Positions 12,234-22,425 of a DNA stretch of 64,000 nt are shown piece by piece (within the stretch, counting starts at the first letter, position 1; every line of letters begins with the position of its first letter). The stretch is from Nephrocerus scutellatus (lineage: Eukaryota > Arthropoda > Insecta > Diptera > Pipunculidae), in assembly GCA_947095585.1 (NCBI GenBank), contig OX352763.1:18711462-18775461 (forward strand). Reading direction: 5' to 3'. Position numbers and translations under genes: made by a program. The notes beneath the pieces are model-generated. The model was not told the origin of the DNA. It worked only from the letters and a program-made list of their open reading frames with translations, and ran no database searches.

Positions 12234-12837
12234 TTCTTTAATGAGGTATACCAACGAATCGATAATTGATTATCGAAGAACAAGAAAAATTTATATTTAA
12301 AATTTAATCGATTATCGATAGTTGGAAAAAAAAATTCTTTAATGAGGTATACCAACGAATCGATAATTGATTATCGAAGTACAAGAAAAATTTATATTTA
12401 AAATTTAATCGATTATCGATAGTTGGAAAAAAAAAAATTCTTTAATGAGGTATACCAACGAATCGATAATTGATTATCGAAGTACAAGAAAAATTTATAT
12501 TTAAAATTTAATCGATTATCGATAGTTGAAAAAAAAAATTCTTTAATGAGGTATACCAACGAATCGATAATTGATTATCGAAGTACAAGAAAAATTTATA
12601 TTTAAAATTTAATCGATTATCGATAGTTGAAAAAAAAAATTCTTTAATGAGGTATACCAACGAATCGATAATTGATTATCGAAGTACAAGAAAAATTTAT
12701 ATTTAAAATTTAATCGATTATCGATAGTTGGAAAAAAAATTCTTTAATGAGGTATACCAACGAATCGATAATTGATTATCGAAGTACAAGAAAATTTTAT
12801 ATTTAAAATTTAATCGATTATCGATAGTTGGAAAAAT
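12234..12837. repeat. Tandem array of ~101-bp units rich in TATCGATA/CGATA (3' LTR)
   Basis: TTCTTTAATGAGGTATACCA starts units at about 12234, 12335, 12438, 12539, 12640 and 12740, a period of 100-103 bp that varies only in a poly-A run. Each unit contains AATCGATAATTGATTATCGA and, about 50 bp later, AATCGATTATCGATAG. That makes four CGATA pentamers per unit (both strands), one inside the palindrome TATCGATA. The flanking stretch 12020-12230 has looser ATCGATC words that look like older, decayed units. Confidence 0.92.
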
Positions 12838-14752
12838 CTTCTTTATAATTTAATTCGATCATTGGTCGTCGAGAAAAAAATTTATTAATTTATGCTCCAA
12901 ATCAAGGGAAATTATAGATTTAACTTATCAGGAAATTTGGTGACCAAATAACCTATAGTCACCCGCTATGGCTTAGGCCAATTGTATCACGGAACAAGGA
13001 AGAGAATTACACCCGGAAAAGGGCTTAAAAGCACAAACGAACAGAAATTAAATTTCCCACTTACTTGAGTTCCCAGGCGACGTCGGCAGCGCTGTCGATG
13101 ACGATGACTACCCTGTGTAGGGTGCTGGAAAAAGGGGTTATTAAAAAATCAAGATTTCAAGAGAAAAAAAAAAAACCCGCACACTCCTGAGGCAATATAT
13201 ATAACGAGGAATTGGCCGAACCAAAAGGGATGACTAGATTTATGATTCCACCTTTTCCCTTTTTTTTTTTTTTTTCGAGCATTTACAAAAATTACTTCTC
13301 AAAATTTCGAATTTATTTATTTTTTTTTTTAAATTAAGCTTAAAAGATTTTCACGTCTGAAGCACGTGGTCGTGGACTGGATGATATCCTTTTAAAGGGG
13401 TGAACGGAGAATTCTTCCTCGGGGTCATCGGTAAATATAACTGTTGGAATATTGCAATTTACAAATTCTTCCATGCTGCGGCTTGTTAAGCCTGTCGGCC
13501 ATTTTTAAAAAAAAAATTTTCTTCAATGATGGTAATTGGAGTCACAACTTTAGGAAGTGAGTGCCATCGGGGTGTAATATTTTTGGTCTGGAACCACAAT
13601 TCGAACAAATTAGGCGGCGCCAAATTTCCGGCCAAGTTCTGGAACTGACGAAACACTGAACAAAAGTACGGCGAATGATAGGCTTGGTGGCTGTCGACAC
13701 TAGAGCACGAGTACGCCATTACTATTTTACAGCGTACATATTTTCCGCTTGCTGCTGGGGCACAAACGCGCACAAAAAAACTGGGCTTCCAAGATGACGG
13801 AGCACCCAGCTAGCCTGTAGCGAGGTGTTTAGACACTTCGAGTTAAATATATATATATATAGTTTCGCCAGGAGGCGACCGAAATATGGGACGCCTCGTG
13901 CAATAATTGCGCGCCACGGTGTTCGATTTATTCGATCCAGGAAAACTCTCGAAGACCAGTTCTCTTCCGTTTTTTTTTTCCAGGTAGGGCACCGTAGGAA
14001 AACCCATTAAATTTAAATAATCCACTACCCGTTGGTTTCCGTCGTCCGACGCGCACCACTCTACAACAAAAAAATTTTGTTTTTTTCACAGCGAAACTGT
14101 ACTACTAGGCAGCCGACAGAGAAAAAATATAAGTGGACAACTCCGATCCAATGACAAAACCAAACTGAAACTTTTTTTGATTCGCAATATTCTTCGTGCA
14201 CCAACATATTGTGAAAATTCGTAGGTACTCATATTTTTCCCATCTTTGTGTTCTCCCTTTCTGCAACTTGTATGCCGGCAGAGGACAAATGCCTGTGAGT
14301 ACATATGTACATACAGTTTTCGAGCGACATGCTACTGGTGGACAGCAATCGCGTGATCCTACGGCGTATTACCACTGTGGCTGATGCAGGCTAAGAGGGG
14401 GGGGTAACCAGAACATCCGATTTTGCGGTACTCATCGATGTCGTTGTCTTTTGAGTTAGCCTGAACGAAACACACTTGCTATATTGCTTTGGCGAAACCA
14501 AGCTGGTTTCGCTTTCGCTTTTGGCTTATGCGATTGTTGGTTTTTGTTGCTTTGCAAAAGCAATACAGCAAATGAGTTTCTTTACGGAAGGTTTGTGTGT
14601 GGGTTGCAGTGACGCCAGGGGAATAGCATGCCGAATGCATTGACAATGCATTGGTACCAATGGTGACGGTACCAGAATTGGGTGAATTGGGGTTTCTCTC
14701 GCGAGAATGCATTGTTCAGCCGACCCTTTCAAGTTAAAGCGAACTTTCCTAC

Positions 14753-14760
14753 ATTTTATA
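14753..14760 (-). promoter_or_regulatory. TATA-like box, 3' LTR copy
   Basis: TATAAAAT on the minus strand, about 70 nt inside the LTR. It is the counterpart of the box in the 5' LTR, where it would drive the element. Confidence 0.35.
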
Positions 14761-14829
14761 GGGTGTATAATCACACCTCAGCCACCAGGCTACGCAGTAT
14801 TTGCGAACTTGCCAAGCCCGACCATTACA

Positions 14830-14910
14830 AAAACAAATAATAGGCCGTTCTCCTAGCACGAGGGAGAAGGCTCTATTAGTTGAAAGATGTAGGGCGTCCG
14901 AACTTAAGTT
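14830..14910 (-). other. Pol-to-3' LTR junction; no clear polypurine tract
   Basis: Only about 80 nt separate the pol stop from the 3' LTR. The bases directly before the LTR (sense strand TATTATTTGTTTT) are pyrimidine-rich, not the usual purine run. The nearest purine-rich word is AGGAGAACGG, some 17 nt upstream. Plus-strand priming may use that word, or the primer may be atypical. Confidence 0.5.
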
Positions 14911-17900
14911 CTATTGTCGAATGTCCTTGGCATGATAAATGCCAAGTGGCTTCCCGGATCGATCTTCCAGTAGGTAGTAGGAATTTCCCCTTTTCTCGCG
15001 AATTCTCGCTGGAAGGAATAAGGGAGCTAATTTGGCGCTAAAGCCTTTTGCAAAATTGCTTTGCGCAAAATTTCGCCTGAAGATTTCTTGACCTACCTTG
15101 TAGTCGACGTCACGGCTTCGAGTATTATAAGTACGTTGGTTGGTTTTGTACGCGTGTTCTAGATTTCTGCTGACATTGTTTCTGATGGACACCATCCAAT
15201 CTTCGGAACAGACCTTTACGTCAGGACCTCCTAGAAGGCCTAAATTCCTAAGCAACCCGTAGTCGGATGCGTGATGAATCATGTGAAGACCAAAGAGGAC
15301 GTAGTACGGTGGAAACCCAATCGAGGTATGGTGTGAACTGCGCAGGGCGCAACTAATCCCACTTAGATTCTTATCCCAATCCTTCTGATCCTGATTTACG
15401 AACGCTCGTATCGCAGCGATTATAGATCGATTTACCCGTTCGGAAGCGTTCGCCTGGGGAGAATATAGGGCCGTATATATATGTTTTATACCATACTTCG
15501 ATAGCAAGGAGTTAAAATTAGCTGACTTAAATTGTACCCCGTTGTCGGTCACGACAGTTTCGGGAACACCGAATGTGTGGAATATGTATTCTTCTAAGTA
15601 CTCGCTGATCTTTGAGGCACAAAATTTCTTTAACGGTTTCAGGAAGTTATATTTCGACAGATGATCTACGATAATTAAGATTCCGACCGACCCGGTCTTC
15701 GATCGCGGATAAGGACCCAACAAATCTACATATAACCGTTGGAACGGCCGGGCTGATTGTACCCGCTGACCCATACGAGGACGTAAGATTTTGTTGGCTG
15801 GTTTGGTGCATTTGCACACTTCGCAATTTGAAATATAATCTTGAATCTGTCTCGTCATACGAGGCCAGAAGAAATAGCGCCGTATCTTCTCGATTGTTTT
15901 ACCTACTCCTCCGTGAGCACTAGTCAGGCGGCAGTGGGCTCGTTGAATGACGTCGTTTGTCAGGTTTTCGGGAACCCAAAGCTTCCACGAGTCGTTTTCT
16001 TGCCCAACATCACCCGTTGCAAAATCGCTACGTTTGTACAAGTAATTTCCCACAACTTTCAAATCTGGTAACTTGTTCTGGTCAGCTAGGACTTTGGTCT
16101 TCAGAGTTTCGTAATCGGTACTTTTGAATTCGTCAGAGTCTAAATCAATTTCGGGACCCTCTTCCTCGAGTTCACATATCTCGGCCGACTGGAGTCTGGA
16201 TAGGGCATCTGGGACCACGTTCTCTGATCCCTTCCTATGTTTGATGGAAAACTGAAACCCCTGGAGTTTCAGAGCCCAACGCGCCAATCTACCACTCAAG
16301 TCCGTCTGTCGCATCAACCATTGTAAACTTGCGTGATCGGTAATCACGGTAAACTCTTGACCTTCTATATATGCGCGAAATTTCTTAATGCTCAAGACCA
16401 CCGCCAGACATTCTTGCTCCGTGACACTGTAGTTTCGTTGTGCTTTGTTGAACTTTTGGGACATAAAAGCCACGGGGACTTCGTCACCGTTATCAGTCAC
16501 TTGCGCAAGAACGCTGCCGATACCATCTTGGCTCGCATCGCATTGCAAAAGAAAAGGTCTGCTAAAATCTGGGTTGGTCAATACAGGTGCGGAGGTCAAT
16601 CTCAGCTTTAGCTCGTTAAAAGCATGCTCGGCTTCGTTCGACCACCCGAAGGATTTCGACTTTTTAAGAAGCTCGGTGAGGGGGTGAGTTATAACAGAAA
16701 AGTTGGCTATGAAACGCCGATACCATCCTGCCATTCCAAGGAATCTTCTTAACTGTCGAACAGATACAGGCGTTGGAAACTCCGTTATTGCGACGACCTT
16801 GTCTGGGTCCGCTTTCAGCACCCCATAACCAACCACGTATCCCAGATACTTTACCTCCCTCAAACAGAACTTGCTCTTGCCTAGGTTGATCGTGAGACCG
16901 GCCTTCCGCAAGTGTAAAGCGACTTCATCTAAGACCAGCAGGTGCTTCTCGAAAGTGTCAGTGATCACCAGTAGATCATCCAAATACACGAATACGGAGT
17001 TTCGAAGTTGGGGAGGGATCACTTGATCCATCAGTCGACAGAGAGTCTGTGGAGCGTTGCATAACCCGAAAGGCATTACTCGGTATTGGTATAGCGGTCG
17101 ATTAGGGACAGTGAAAGCGGTTTTGTCCCTCGAATTCACCTCCAACGGAATTTGATGAAAAGCCTTCTTTAAATCCAGACTCGAGATGACCTCTGCAGGC
17201 GGTAATCGGCTGAGTATCCCATTAATGTGGGGCAAGGGATAAGCATCCTTGACCGTCACTGCATTAACCTTCCTCGAGTCCAGGCAAAGTCGAACTTTTC
17301 CCGGCTGACGCACCAAAACCACAGGAGAGCTCCAGGAACTTTTGGATTCCTCTATAGTTCCTTGTGCAAGCATCTCATCCAATTCCGCGAAGATCAATTT
17401 TTCGATCGCCGGAGATACGGGATAGTGGCGCTGTTTTATAGGCTTGGCATCCTGGACATCTATGACGTGCTCAACTAGAGTCGTCTTTCCCAGTCCCTCC
17501 CGATCGAATGAAGGAAAGCGAGATTTAACATCCTCTAGTCGGCGCAATTGACCGCTCGTTAACTCGAGAGATCTGGTGTTATCTCCCTTATCCAACTCAA
17601 AATCCGAACTATGGTGCAATTCTCCGATGATCCCAGGCGCTAGATTGAATGCTTTCCAGAAGTCAACACCAAGATACAAATCTTGTGACAGGTTAGGGAT
17701 GAGGTATAGCTCGATTTCTCGAGTCTGTCCTCGAAATTCCATTTTCACATCAACCTTTCCCTTTATTGGGTGTCGACTTCCGTCTGCCGTTCTCACGCTG
17801 CTGGTGAACCTCGTCAAATTTCGACCATCCTTTAAAATCTCGGCGGCTACTTTCGAACCGATACAGCTTATTGTGGCCCCACTATCGAGTAATCCCGACA

Positions 17901-18333
17901 CAGACCGACCAAGAAATCTGACTTCAGCATACGAACGCACATCATCTCCTCGACTGATGATCGCATTAACCCATCTTCGACGATTTTGCACTACGGACTT
18001 CCAAAACTTACGCATCCTGAGTGTCGAACGTTTACACCGTCTCTTCACTGTTGCTGCGTCCAGGTCAAAAATACGCGCTCGTGCTTTTTGATATTCATCG
18101 AACCGCACATGGTACGGCTTAATGGGAAACAATAATGGTTTCCTACAATCAGGTTGAGTTATTAATTTATGTATATCAGGTACAAGCACGGTCTTCGTGA
18201 CACAGTGTTCACCCGAAAGAACACCGTAACTTGGATCAGTGAGTGGATCGACTTCATGCGTGGTTGAAATTATTTGGGGTGTGGATTGCGCTGTCGAAGC
18301 TGAGCCACACCCGCTCGGGAGTTTCCCGATGTC
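14911..18333 (-). CDS. pol: Pol polyprotein of the gypsy element (protease, RT, RNase H, integrase)
   Basis: The frame is open from 18333 to a stop at 14911, with no ATG near its start: the codon at 18187-18189 is GTG, and residues here are counted from it. Expression is therefore expected by -1 frameshifting from gag. Domains in order: aspartic protease with LLDSGAT at about 100-106; reverse transcriptase with SLDLKKAF (Asp 339), MPFGLCNAP and YLDD at 403-406; RNase H with CDAS, a TEQE glutamate and ITDHASL; integrase with an H-x6-H...C-x2-C zinc finger (His752, His759, Cys789, Cys792) and catalytic Asp822 (VDLLGP), Asp882 (TDNG) and Glu917 (SERVNR). The C-terminal region 1045-1092 resembles a weak GPY/F module. 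There are no stops or frameshifts over more than 1,090 codons. The domain order RT-RH-IN places it in Ty3/gypsy. It would act in cytoplasmic particles to copy the RNA and then insert the DNA. Confidence 0.95.
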   Translation of the reverse strand, partial: DIGKLPSGCGSASTAQSTPQIISTTHEVDPLTDPSYGVLSGEHCVTKTVLVPDIHKLITQPDCRKPLLFPIKPYHVRFDEYQKARARIFDLDAATVKRRCKRSTLRMRKFWKSVVQNRRRWVNAIISRGDDVRSYAEVRFLGRSVSGLLDSGATISCIGSKVAAEILKDGRNLTRFTSSVRTADGSRHPIKGKVDVKMEFRGQTREIELYLIPNLSQDLYLGVDFWKAFNLAPGIIGELHHSSDFELDKGDNTRSLELTSGQLRRLEDVKSRFPSFDREGLGKTTLVEHVIDVQDAKPIKQRHYPVSPAIEKLIFAELDEMLAQGTIEESKSSWSSPVVLVRQPGKVRLCLDSRKVNAVTVKDAYPLPHINGILSRLPPAEVISSLDLKKAFHQIPLEVNSRDKTAFTVPNRPLYQYRVMPFGLCNAPQTLCRLMDQVIPPQLRNSVFVYLDDLLVITDTFEKHLLVLDEVALHLRKAGLTINLGKSKFCLREVKYLGYVVGYGVLKADPDKVVAITEFPTPVSVRQLRRFLGMAGWYRRFIANFSVITHPLTELLKKSKSFGWSNEAEHAFNELKLRLTSAPVLTNPDFSRPFLLQCDASQDGIGSVLAQVTDNGDEVPVAFMSQKFNKAQRNYSVTEQECLAVVLSIKKFRAYIEGQEFTVITDHASLQWLMRQTDLSGRLARWALKLQGFQFSIKHRKGSENVVPDALSRLQSAEICELEEEGPEIDLDSDEFKSTDYETLKTKVLADQNKLPDLKVVGNYLYKRSDFATGDVGQENDSWKLWVPENLTNDVIQRAHCRLTSAHGGVGKTIEKIRRYFFWPRMTRQIQDYISNCEVCKCTKPANKILRPRMGQRVQSARPFQRLYVDLLGPYPRSKTGSVGILIIVDHLSKYNFLKPLKKFCASKISEYLEEYIFHTFGVPETVVTDNGVQFKSANFNSLLSKYGIKHIYTALYSPQANASERVNRSIIAAIRAFVNQDQKDWDKNLSGISCALRSSHHTSIGFPPYYVLFGLHMIHHASDYGLLRNLGLLGGPDVKVCSEDWMVSIRNNVSRNLEHAYKTNQRTYNTRSRDVDYKVGQEIFRRNFAQSNFAKGFSAKLAPLFLPARIREKRGNSYYLLEDRSGKPLGIYHAKDIRQ
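18270..18333 (-). promoter_or_regulatory. gag-pol overlap: probable -1 ribosomal frameshift window
   Basis: The pol frame is open upstream to a TAG at 18334-18336, while gag stops at 18270-18272, leaving 64 nt shared. Pol lies in the -1 frame relative to gag. The gag end reads CAC CCC AAA TAA. I see no classical X-XXY-YYZ heptamer there. A Pro-tRNA on CCC could re-pair on CCC one base back, next to the stop, but this is a suggestion only. Confidence 0.55.
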
Positions 18334-19892
18334 CTACACTTAACACAATTTGGTTTATATACATTAATCGCTCCGCAACCGTAACAAAAGATCCGTCGGT
18401 CCTTCAGACAATCTACATACCGATGACCGACCTCGCCACAGTTCCAACAGATAAGCGCCCCAGTACCAGTCAAATTCCCGTTTCCCCCTTTACCAATCGG
18501 TGGCACGCAAATTCCATCCTGCGAATCGCAGCCCCGATCCACTTCGGCGACGTTACGACGAGGTATCGGATTTCGAAATCCGGTAAATCCGCGACTAACA
18601 TCAGCGAGAAACCGTTCCCGCTTGCGGCAGATATCTCGGAGTTGTGCTACCGAGTTAATGGTCAGATACAGTATCTCGTGCCGAATATCCGGTCGAAGAT
18701 TTCGAGATATGATTTCAACGAGTTCACTCTCGCTTATCGGAGAGTTTAATCGATTGGTCAAAACGGAAATCGAGTCGAAATACTCGTCGAAGGTTTCACG
18801 ATCCTTCTGCTTCCTCGAACGAATACTTTCTAAAAGATCATAATCAGTCCGATTGTCTTTGTATTGTAAACGTAACGCTTCGCACAGATCAAACCAGTTG
18901 CACTGCGGCACACTCCGATGATACCGCCAAAACCATTCTCGGGCTTTCCCATGAAGTATCATATGAAAATTATTACAAATAAGTGAAAAATCTCCATATA
19001 GAGTCTGGTTAGTCAAAACCTGAATTCGATATAAAAATTCGTCCACGGTGAGTCCGTCCATTGTACCATCGAAACGAATTTGCCACTTTTGGATCAGGTT
19101 AGTAATGCGATCCGACTTTCCCAAATCAAGAGGAAGACCGGGGATCGTCGCCTGATTCGGTGCAAAGGAGGCGTTACGCAACCCGGCGTGAGGTACTGGG
19201 TTGCTGAATCCGTTCTGGAATGCGAATGAGGGAAGGCGAGTAAAATCCTCTGGGTGATTTTGAGAACGGCTCGGTTGAATTAGCTGGTCTGTCTGGTTTT
19301 GTAGTTTCAGTTGTTCTAAAGACTTCTGTATATTTACAGTGACCACGTCTGACAACTTACTAGTGAGAAGATTAAGGGTTTCGGTCTTATGCTGTTCTAA
19401 GGCGGTGCTTATTAGCGTTTTGACTTCATCGGTGGTGAGAGTCTTTTCTGCAAGCGGAATGGGGCGTATCCCCGTCATTTGCCGATTGTCTTCCCCAAAC
19501 ACATCGCTATCTAGGAGGTTCCTATGGGTATAATGTTTGTCCTTGCCATTGCTCCTCCCAGCTGCACTAGTGCTGCGAGTGGACATGGTTTTGGGAATAG
19601 CTCCTTTCGATGCCGGAGTCCGCTTGCCGAATCGTTTCCTTCCCGCGGTTGTGCTGGCAGTATCCCCCACCACTACGTCTATGGGCTTAAGATTCTCAGC
19701 TGAGCAAGCCGCTTTACATGTAGGACACTTGTCCGAAGTCTTTAAGAATTCCGTAATACAAGTATTATGGAAAACATGGTTACACGATGTAAGCAGGCTT
19801 TCGACTCCTGAGACCAACTCCGCCTTACAAACCTGGCAAATAACGCTGGGATTGAGACGACTCAAATCCTCGTTGCTTCGCACAGTAAACAT
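18270..19892 (-). CDS. gag: Gag of the gypsy element, with N-terminal RING-H2 finger and C-terminal zinc knuckles
   Basis: A 540-residue ORF starts at a true ATG (19890-19892), with an in-frame TGA several codons upstream, so the start is well supported. Residues 19-59 form a complete RING-H2 finger: Cys19, Cys22, Cys37, His39, His42, Cys45, Cys56 and Cys59. A low-complexity linker follows. A capsid-like retrotransposon gag domain spans roughly 265-430, including KAREWFWRY and YDLLESIRSRKQ. Near the C-terminus is a CCHC knuckle (CWNCGEVGHRYVDC, 482-495), then a second one at about 503-516 in which valine replaces histidine. Gag should assemble particles and bind RNA through the knuckles. RING-H2 fingers commonly recruit E2 ubiquitin-conjugating enzymes, so an E3 ligase activity is possible, but it is an inference. 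The capsid and knuckle assignment is secure and the RING pattern is unambiguous. Confidence 0.93.
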   Translation of the reverse strand: MFTVRSNEDLSRLNPSVICQVCKAELVSGVESLLTSCNHVFHNTCITEFLKTSDKCPTCKAACSAENLKPIDVVVGDTASTTAGRKRFGKRTPASKGAIPKTMSTRSTSAAGRSNGKDKHYTHRNLLDSDVFGEDNRQMTGIRPIPLAEKTLTTDEVKTLISTALEQHKTETLNLLTSKLSDVVTVNIQKSLEQLKLQNQTDQLIQPSRSQNHPEDFTRLPSFAFQNGFSNPVPHAGLRNASFAPNQATIPGLPLDLGKSDRITNLIQKWQIRFDGTMDGLTVDEFLYRIQVLTNQTLYGDFSLICNNFHMILHGKAREWFWRYHRSVPQCNWFDLCEALRLQYKDNRTDYDLLESIRSRKQKDRETFDEYFDSISVLTNRLNSPISESELVEIISRNLRPDIRHEILYLTINSVAQLRDICRKRERFLADVSRGFTGFRNPIPRRNVAEVDRGCDSQDGICVPPIGKGGNGNLTGTGALICWNCGEVGHRYVDCLKDRRIFCYGCGAINVYKPNCVKCRTSGNSRAGVAQLRQRNPHPK

Positions 19893-20406
19893 TTTTAAGA
19901 CAATCCAGGAAGTTCACGATGCGAGTACGCGATCGCGACCGATATATTAAATTACTACAATAGCAGCTCTTATCAGCCCTTCCGAGCAATAGCCACTTTA
20001 GAACAAGGAGTACTAGTGATAAAAGGAATACAAAAAATAACCGAGGCCGAGCACAGGGTTGTTAAGACTAACGCGAAAGTACGACCCCCAATTATCCTGA
20101 TCCTTCTCAAAAGATCGCGGCAACCAATTTAAATTAATATATAACAGTAATAATCTAAGTTTGAATATTGAAATTGTAGTAATCGATAATTATAAAATGA
20201 GGTATATGGATTCTAAAATCAAAGCGATAATATTTCAAAATTTTGGATACTAGTAAGATAACGCAAAAAACGATATTTGTAAACCCAATAGGCTTCCGAA
20301 AGCAAAACTATAGTGTTAACAAAACCCAGTTTCTCCGCTACAGATAACCAGTATAGTGATTTCCACCAACATTCCCATCAAAAGGAAAATCCATTTAACA
20401 AAAAAT

Positions 20407-20457
<51 letters not shown>

Positions 20458-21606
20458 ACGATATATCCAATTTCAATTGTCCCTCCTCCAGCAAAATGAT
20501 TCCGGACGACGGCTTCGGTACTGTTCCACATCAAGACAAGCAACCATGTAGAGTTATCAGAACAAATCTGAGATGCAATGACTTACTATTTGCAATGAAA
20601 AGTAAAACAACAAAAGGTTCGGATAACTCAAGAATGCGTGAGATGAGAAAATTAGAAAACGTCTTAAATACGCTCGGGTCACATCCAAAATTTTCGATCA
20701 CCAGTCCGTGGTCAAGAGAACGACAAAATCCGTCACCCCTGCGATTCCAGTGACTTCGCGAAAGAAAAAATAAGGTTTGTCAGAACCCCGCGTATGATGC
20801 ACCCTCGTAGAGGAAGGCACACCCTGTAATTATAAGGCGCGAGCGTGAAGTTAGAAAATCGCATTGTCTCAAAAATGGACTAACGGTCTTATGGTCAGAA
20901 TATCCACCGCAGAGGATGTCTGTACTTCCAAAAAAATTGGTCCACTCTAAAGGCCCTGCAGATCTCTCAAGATAGAAAGGGATCTGGTGCGGTGATTCCT
21001 AGTTAGACTTTTCAAGCAGGAACCCAAAGTCAGGTACTCGGTCGCTTAACTCCGAATGACCTACGATTCTCTAGTAACCTGCTTAGGCACTACACCAGAA
21101 CAGCAAGATATTGTCCCTAAAATGAAGGTATTAAATGAGATGTAAAGTTAAAAGTCTAAAGTTGTATACTATTATACAGATCGAGCCAAAGTTAAATAAT
21201 AAAGATATATGTCAGGTAAAATTAGGTAAGACTGCGAATTCAAGTCGACCAAGGATCTTTTGGGTCAGTACATCCAAGCCATGAGCCAGATGCCTGTAAT
21301 TCCTAAAGGTTCCTATCATCCCGATCCACCTACCTGATAGAAAGAGAAAAGTTCTGAAGTGGGACGTCCTCAAGCCCGTAGAGCGTAATGAGGGTTTTGG
21401 TTAAACCAGTATCTTTGGTCAGGAATTTGGTTAGAATCTCCAAGTTACCTGTGATTCCGAAGGATACGGTCTAACTGTCCACACCCAGTGCAAGATGATG
21501 TCTTATAGACAATGTATTAAACTATGAAGGAAAATTAAAACTAAAGAAATGACTGGAAAATTGTGTGAGACCGAAGAATAAATTGGAAAAAACCAACCTT
21601 CCTCGG
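19893..21606 (-). other. Long 5' leader of the gypsy element
   Basis: About 1.7 kb between primer binding site and gag ATG, with no ORF that looks real. It contains a 39-nt T run on the plus strand (poly-A in the sense RNA) at 20412-20450 followed by eight A, which could fold back on it. Packaging signals would be expected here, but none can be identified by eye. Confidence 0.7.
20412..20458. repeat. Poly-T/poly-A run inside the leader
   Basis: Thirty-nine T followed by eight A on the plus strand. The length is prone to sequencing error and polymorphism. Confidence 0.9.
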
Positions 21607-21624
21607 GCCCCACGTTGGGCGCCA
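21607..21624 (-). promoter_or_regulatory. Primer binding site, complementary to tRNA-Lys(CTT) 3' end
   Basis: The sense strand TGGCGCCCAACGTGGGGC is complementary over 18 nt to the 3' end of animal tRNA-Lys(CTT), as I recall that sequence, including the CCA. It lies 7 nt inside the 5' LTR boundary. This fixes the direction of the element and supports minus-strand DNA priming by tRNA-Lys. Confidence 0.85.
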
Positions 21625-22425
21625 AAAATTATGTAATGGTATTTTTACGGGTGATTGCCTAGTGGTTTGGGGCATGTTCGAGTCGGAGAGGAAGGAGGGG
21701 ATCCTTCCTGCTAAGCGTCGCCCTTTTGAGACACTAACCTTCCCTTTTGCATGCGCTAGTTCGGCCTTTGCTCGTCGGCTTAGGGGGTGGGGTCTTGGTC
21801 GGTTAGCGGCCTCCGTACCATATAATTTTAATTCGCATGCAGGTAAGCTAAAATTTCGAAGAGGAAGTGAGTGAGGAGAGGAAGAGAGAACACACAACTT
21901 TGAATCCGACGTTTTTCGAGACCTTCTATTTGGTTACCTGTCCGAATGTGGCTATTTGGAACGGCGTACCTTGGTCTGCTCAGCAGACCCCGTCCCATCA
22001 CTTCTACACCCACCCTTCCTGTGGGCCCCGCTGTAAATGGGCCCCCTCATTGGGATCAAGCCCCTACCGTCGCCGAGGAATCACTAGAGCCGGAGGAGGT
22101 GTTTAAATAAAATTATCGACAATTCATGTTTCGGACAAGCATAAGGTCCAATTTATTCTATGACTAAAATTGATCATTTTCCGTAGGAGGAAAACCAAAA
22201 AAAATCTTATATAAAAAAATTCATCGAAAAGAAAAACTCTTATATTTACAAAAAAAAATGGATCATCGATCGCCAGAAAAATCTTATCTTTATAAACTAA
22301 TTAATCGATCATCGATCGTTGACAAAAGAGGCTTTTATATTTAAATATTTATCGATCAGGAAACTCTTATTTACAAGAAAATCTTATTTTTAAATTTTAA
22401 TTGATTATCGATAGTTGGGAAAAAA

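Larger units (their letters stand above)
11440..14829 (-). repeat. 3' LTR of the gypsy element (3390 bp)
   Basis: It is nearly identical to 21632-25020. At 3.39 kb it is much longer than the few hundred bases usual for gypsy elements. It holds the ~101-bp tandem array at about 12234-12837, further degenerate ATCGAT-rich sequence from about 12020, poly-T runs near 13260 and 13320, and a (TA)n run near 13848. Short ORFs of 60-95 codons in this LTR are mirrored in the other LTR simply because the LTRs are copies. They lack recognisable domains, and I treat them as non-coding. Confidence 0.93.

Noticed and set aside
12234..12837. Regularly spaced repeats as a possible CRISPR array
   Set aside because: The whole ~101-bp unit is repeated with no variable spacers, it lies inside an LTR, and the genome is eukaryotic.
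11430..14774. Set of 60-95 codon ORFs in the left LTR, repeated in the right LTR
   Set aside because: The match between the two sets follows from LTR duplication. They overlap on both strands, some open with GTG, and none shows a recognisable domain.
14830..14910. Possible env gene downstream of pol
   Set aside because: Only about 80 nt lie between the pol stop and the 3' LTR, so there is no room.
15841..18091. Plus-strand ORFs of up to 171 codons
   Set aside because: They are antisense shadows of the intact pol reading frame.
20313..20753. 146-codon plus-strand ORF with poly-phenylalanine
   Set aside because: It crosses the poly-T run of the gypsy leader, is antisense to the element, and has no domain.
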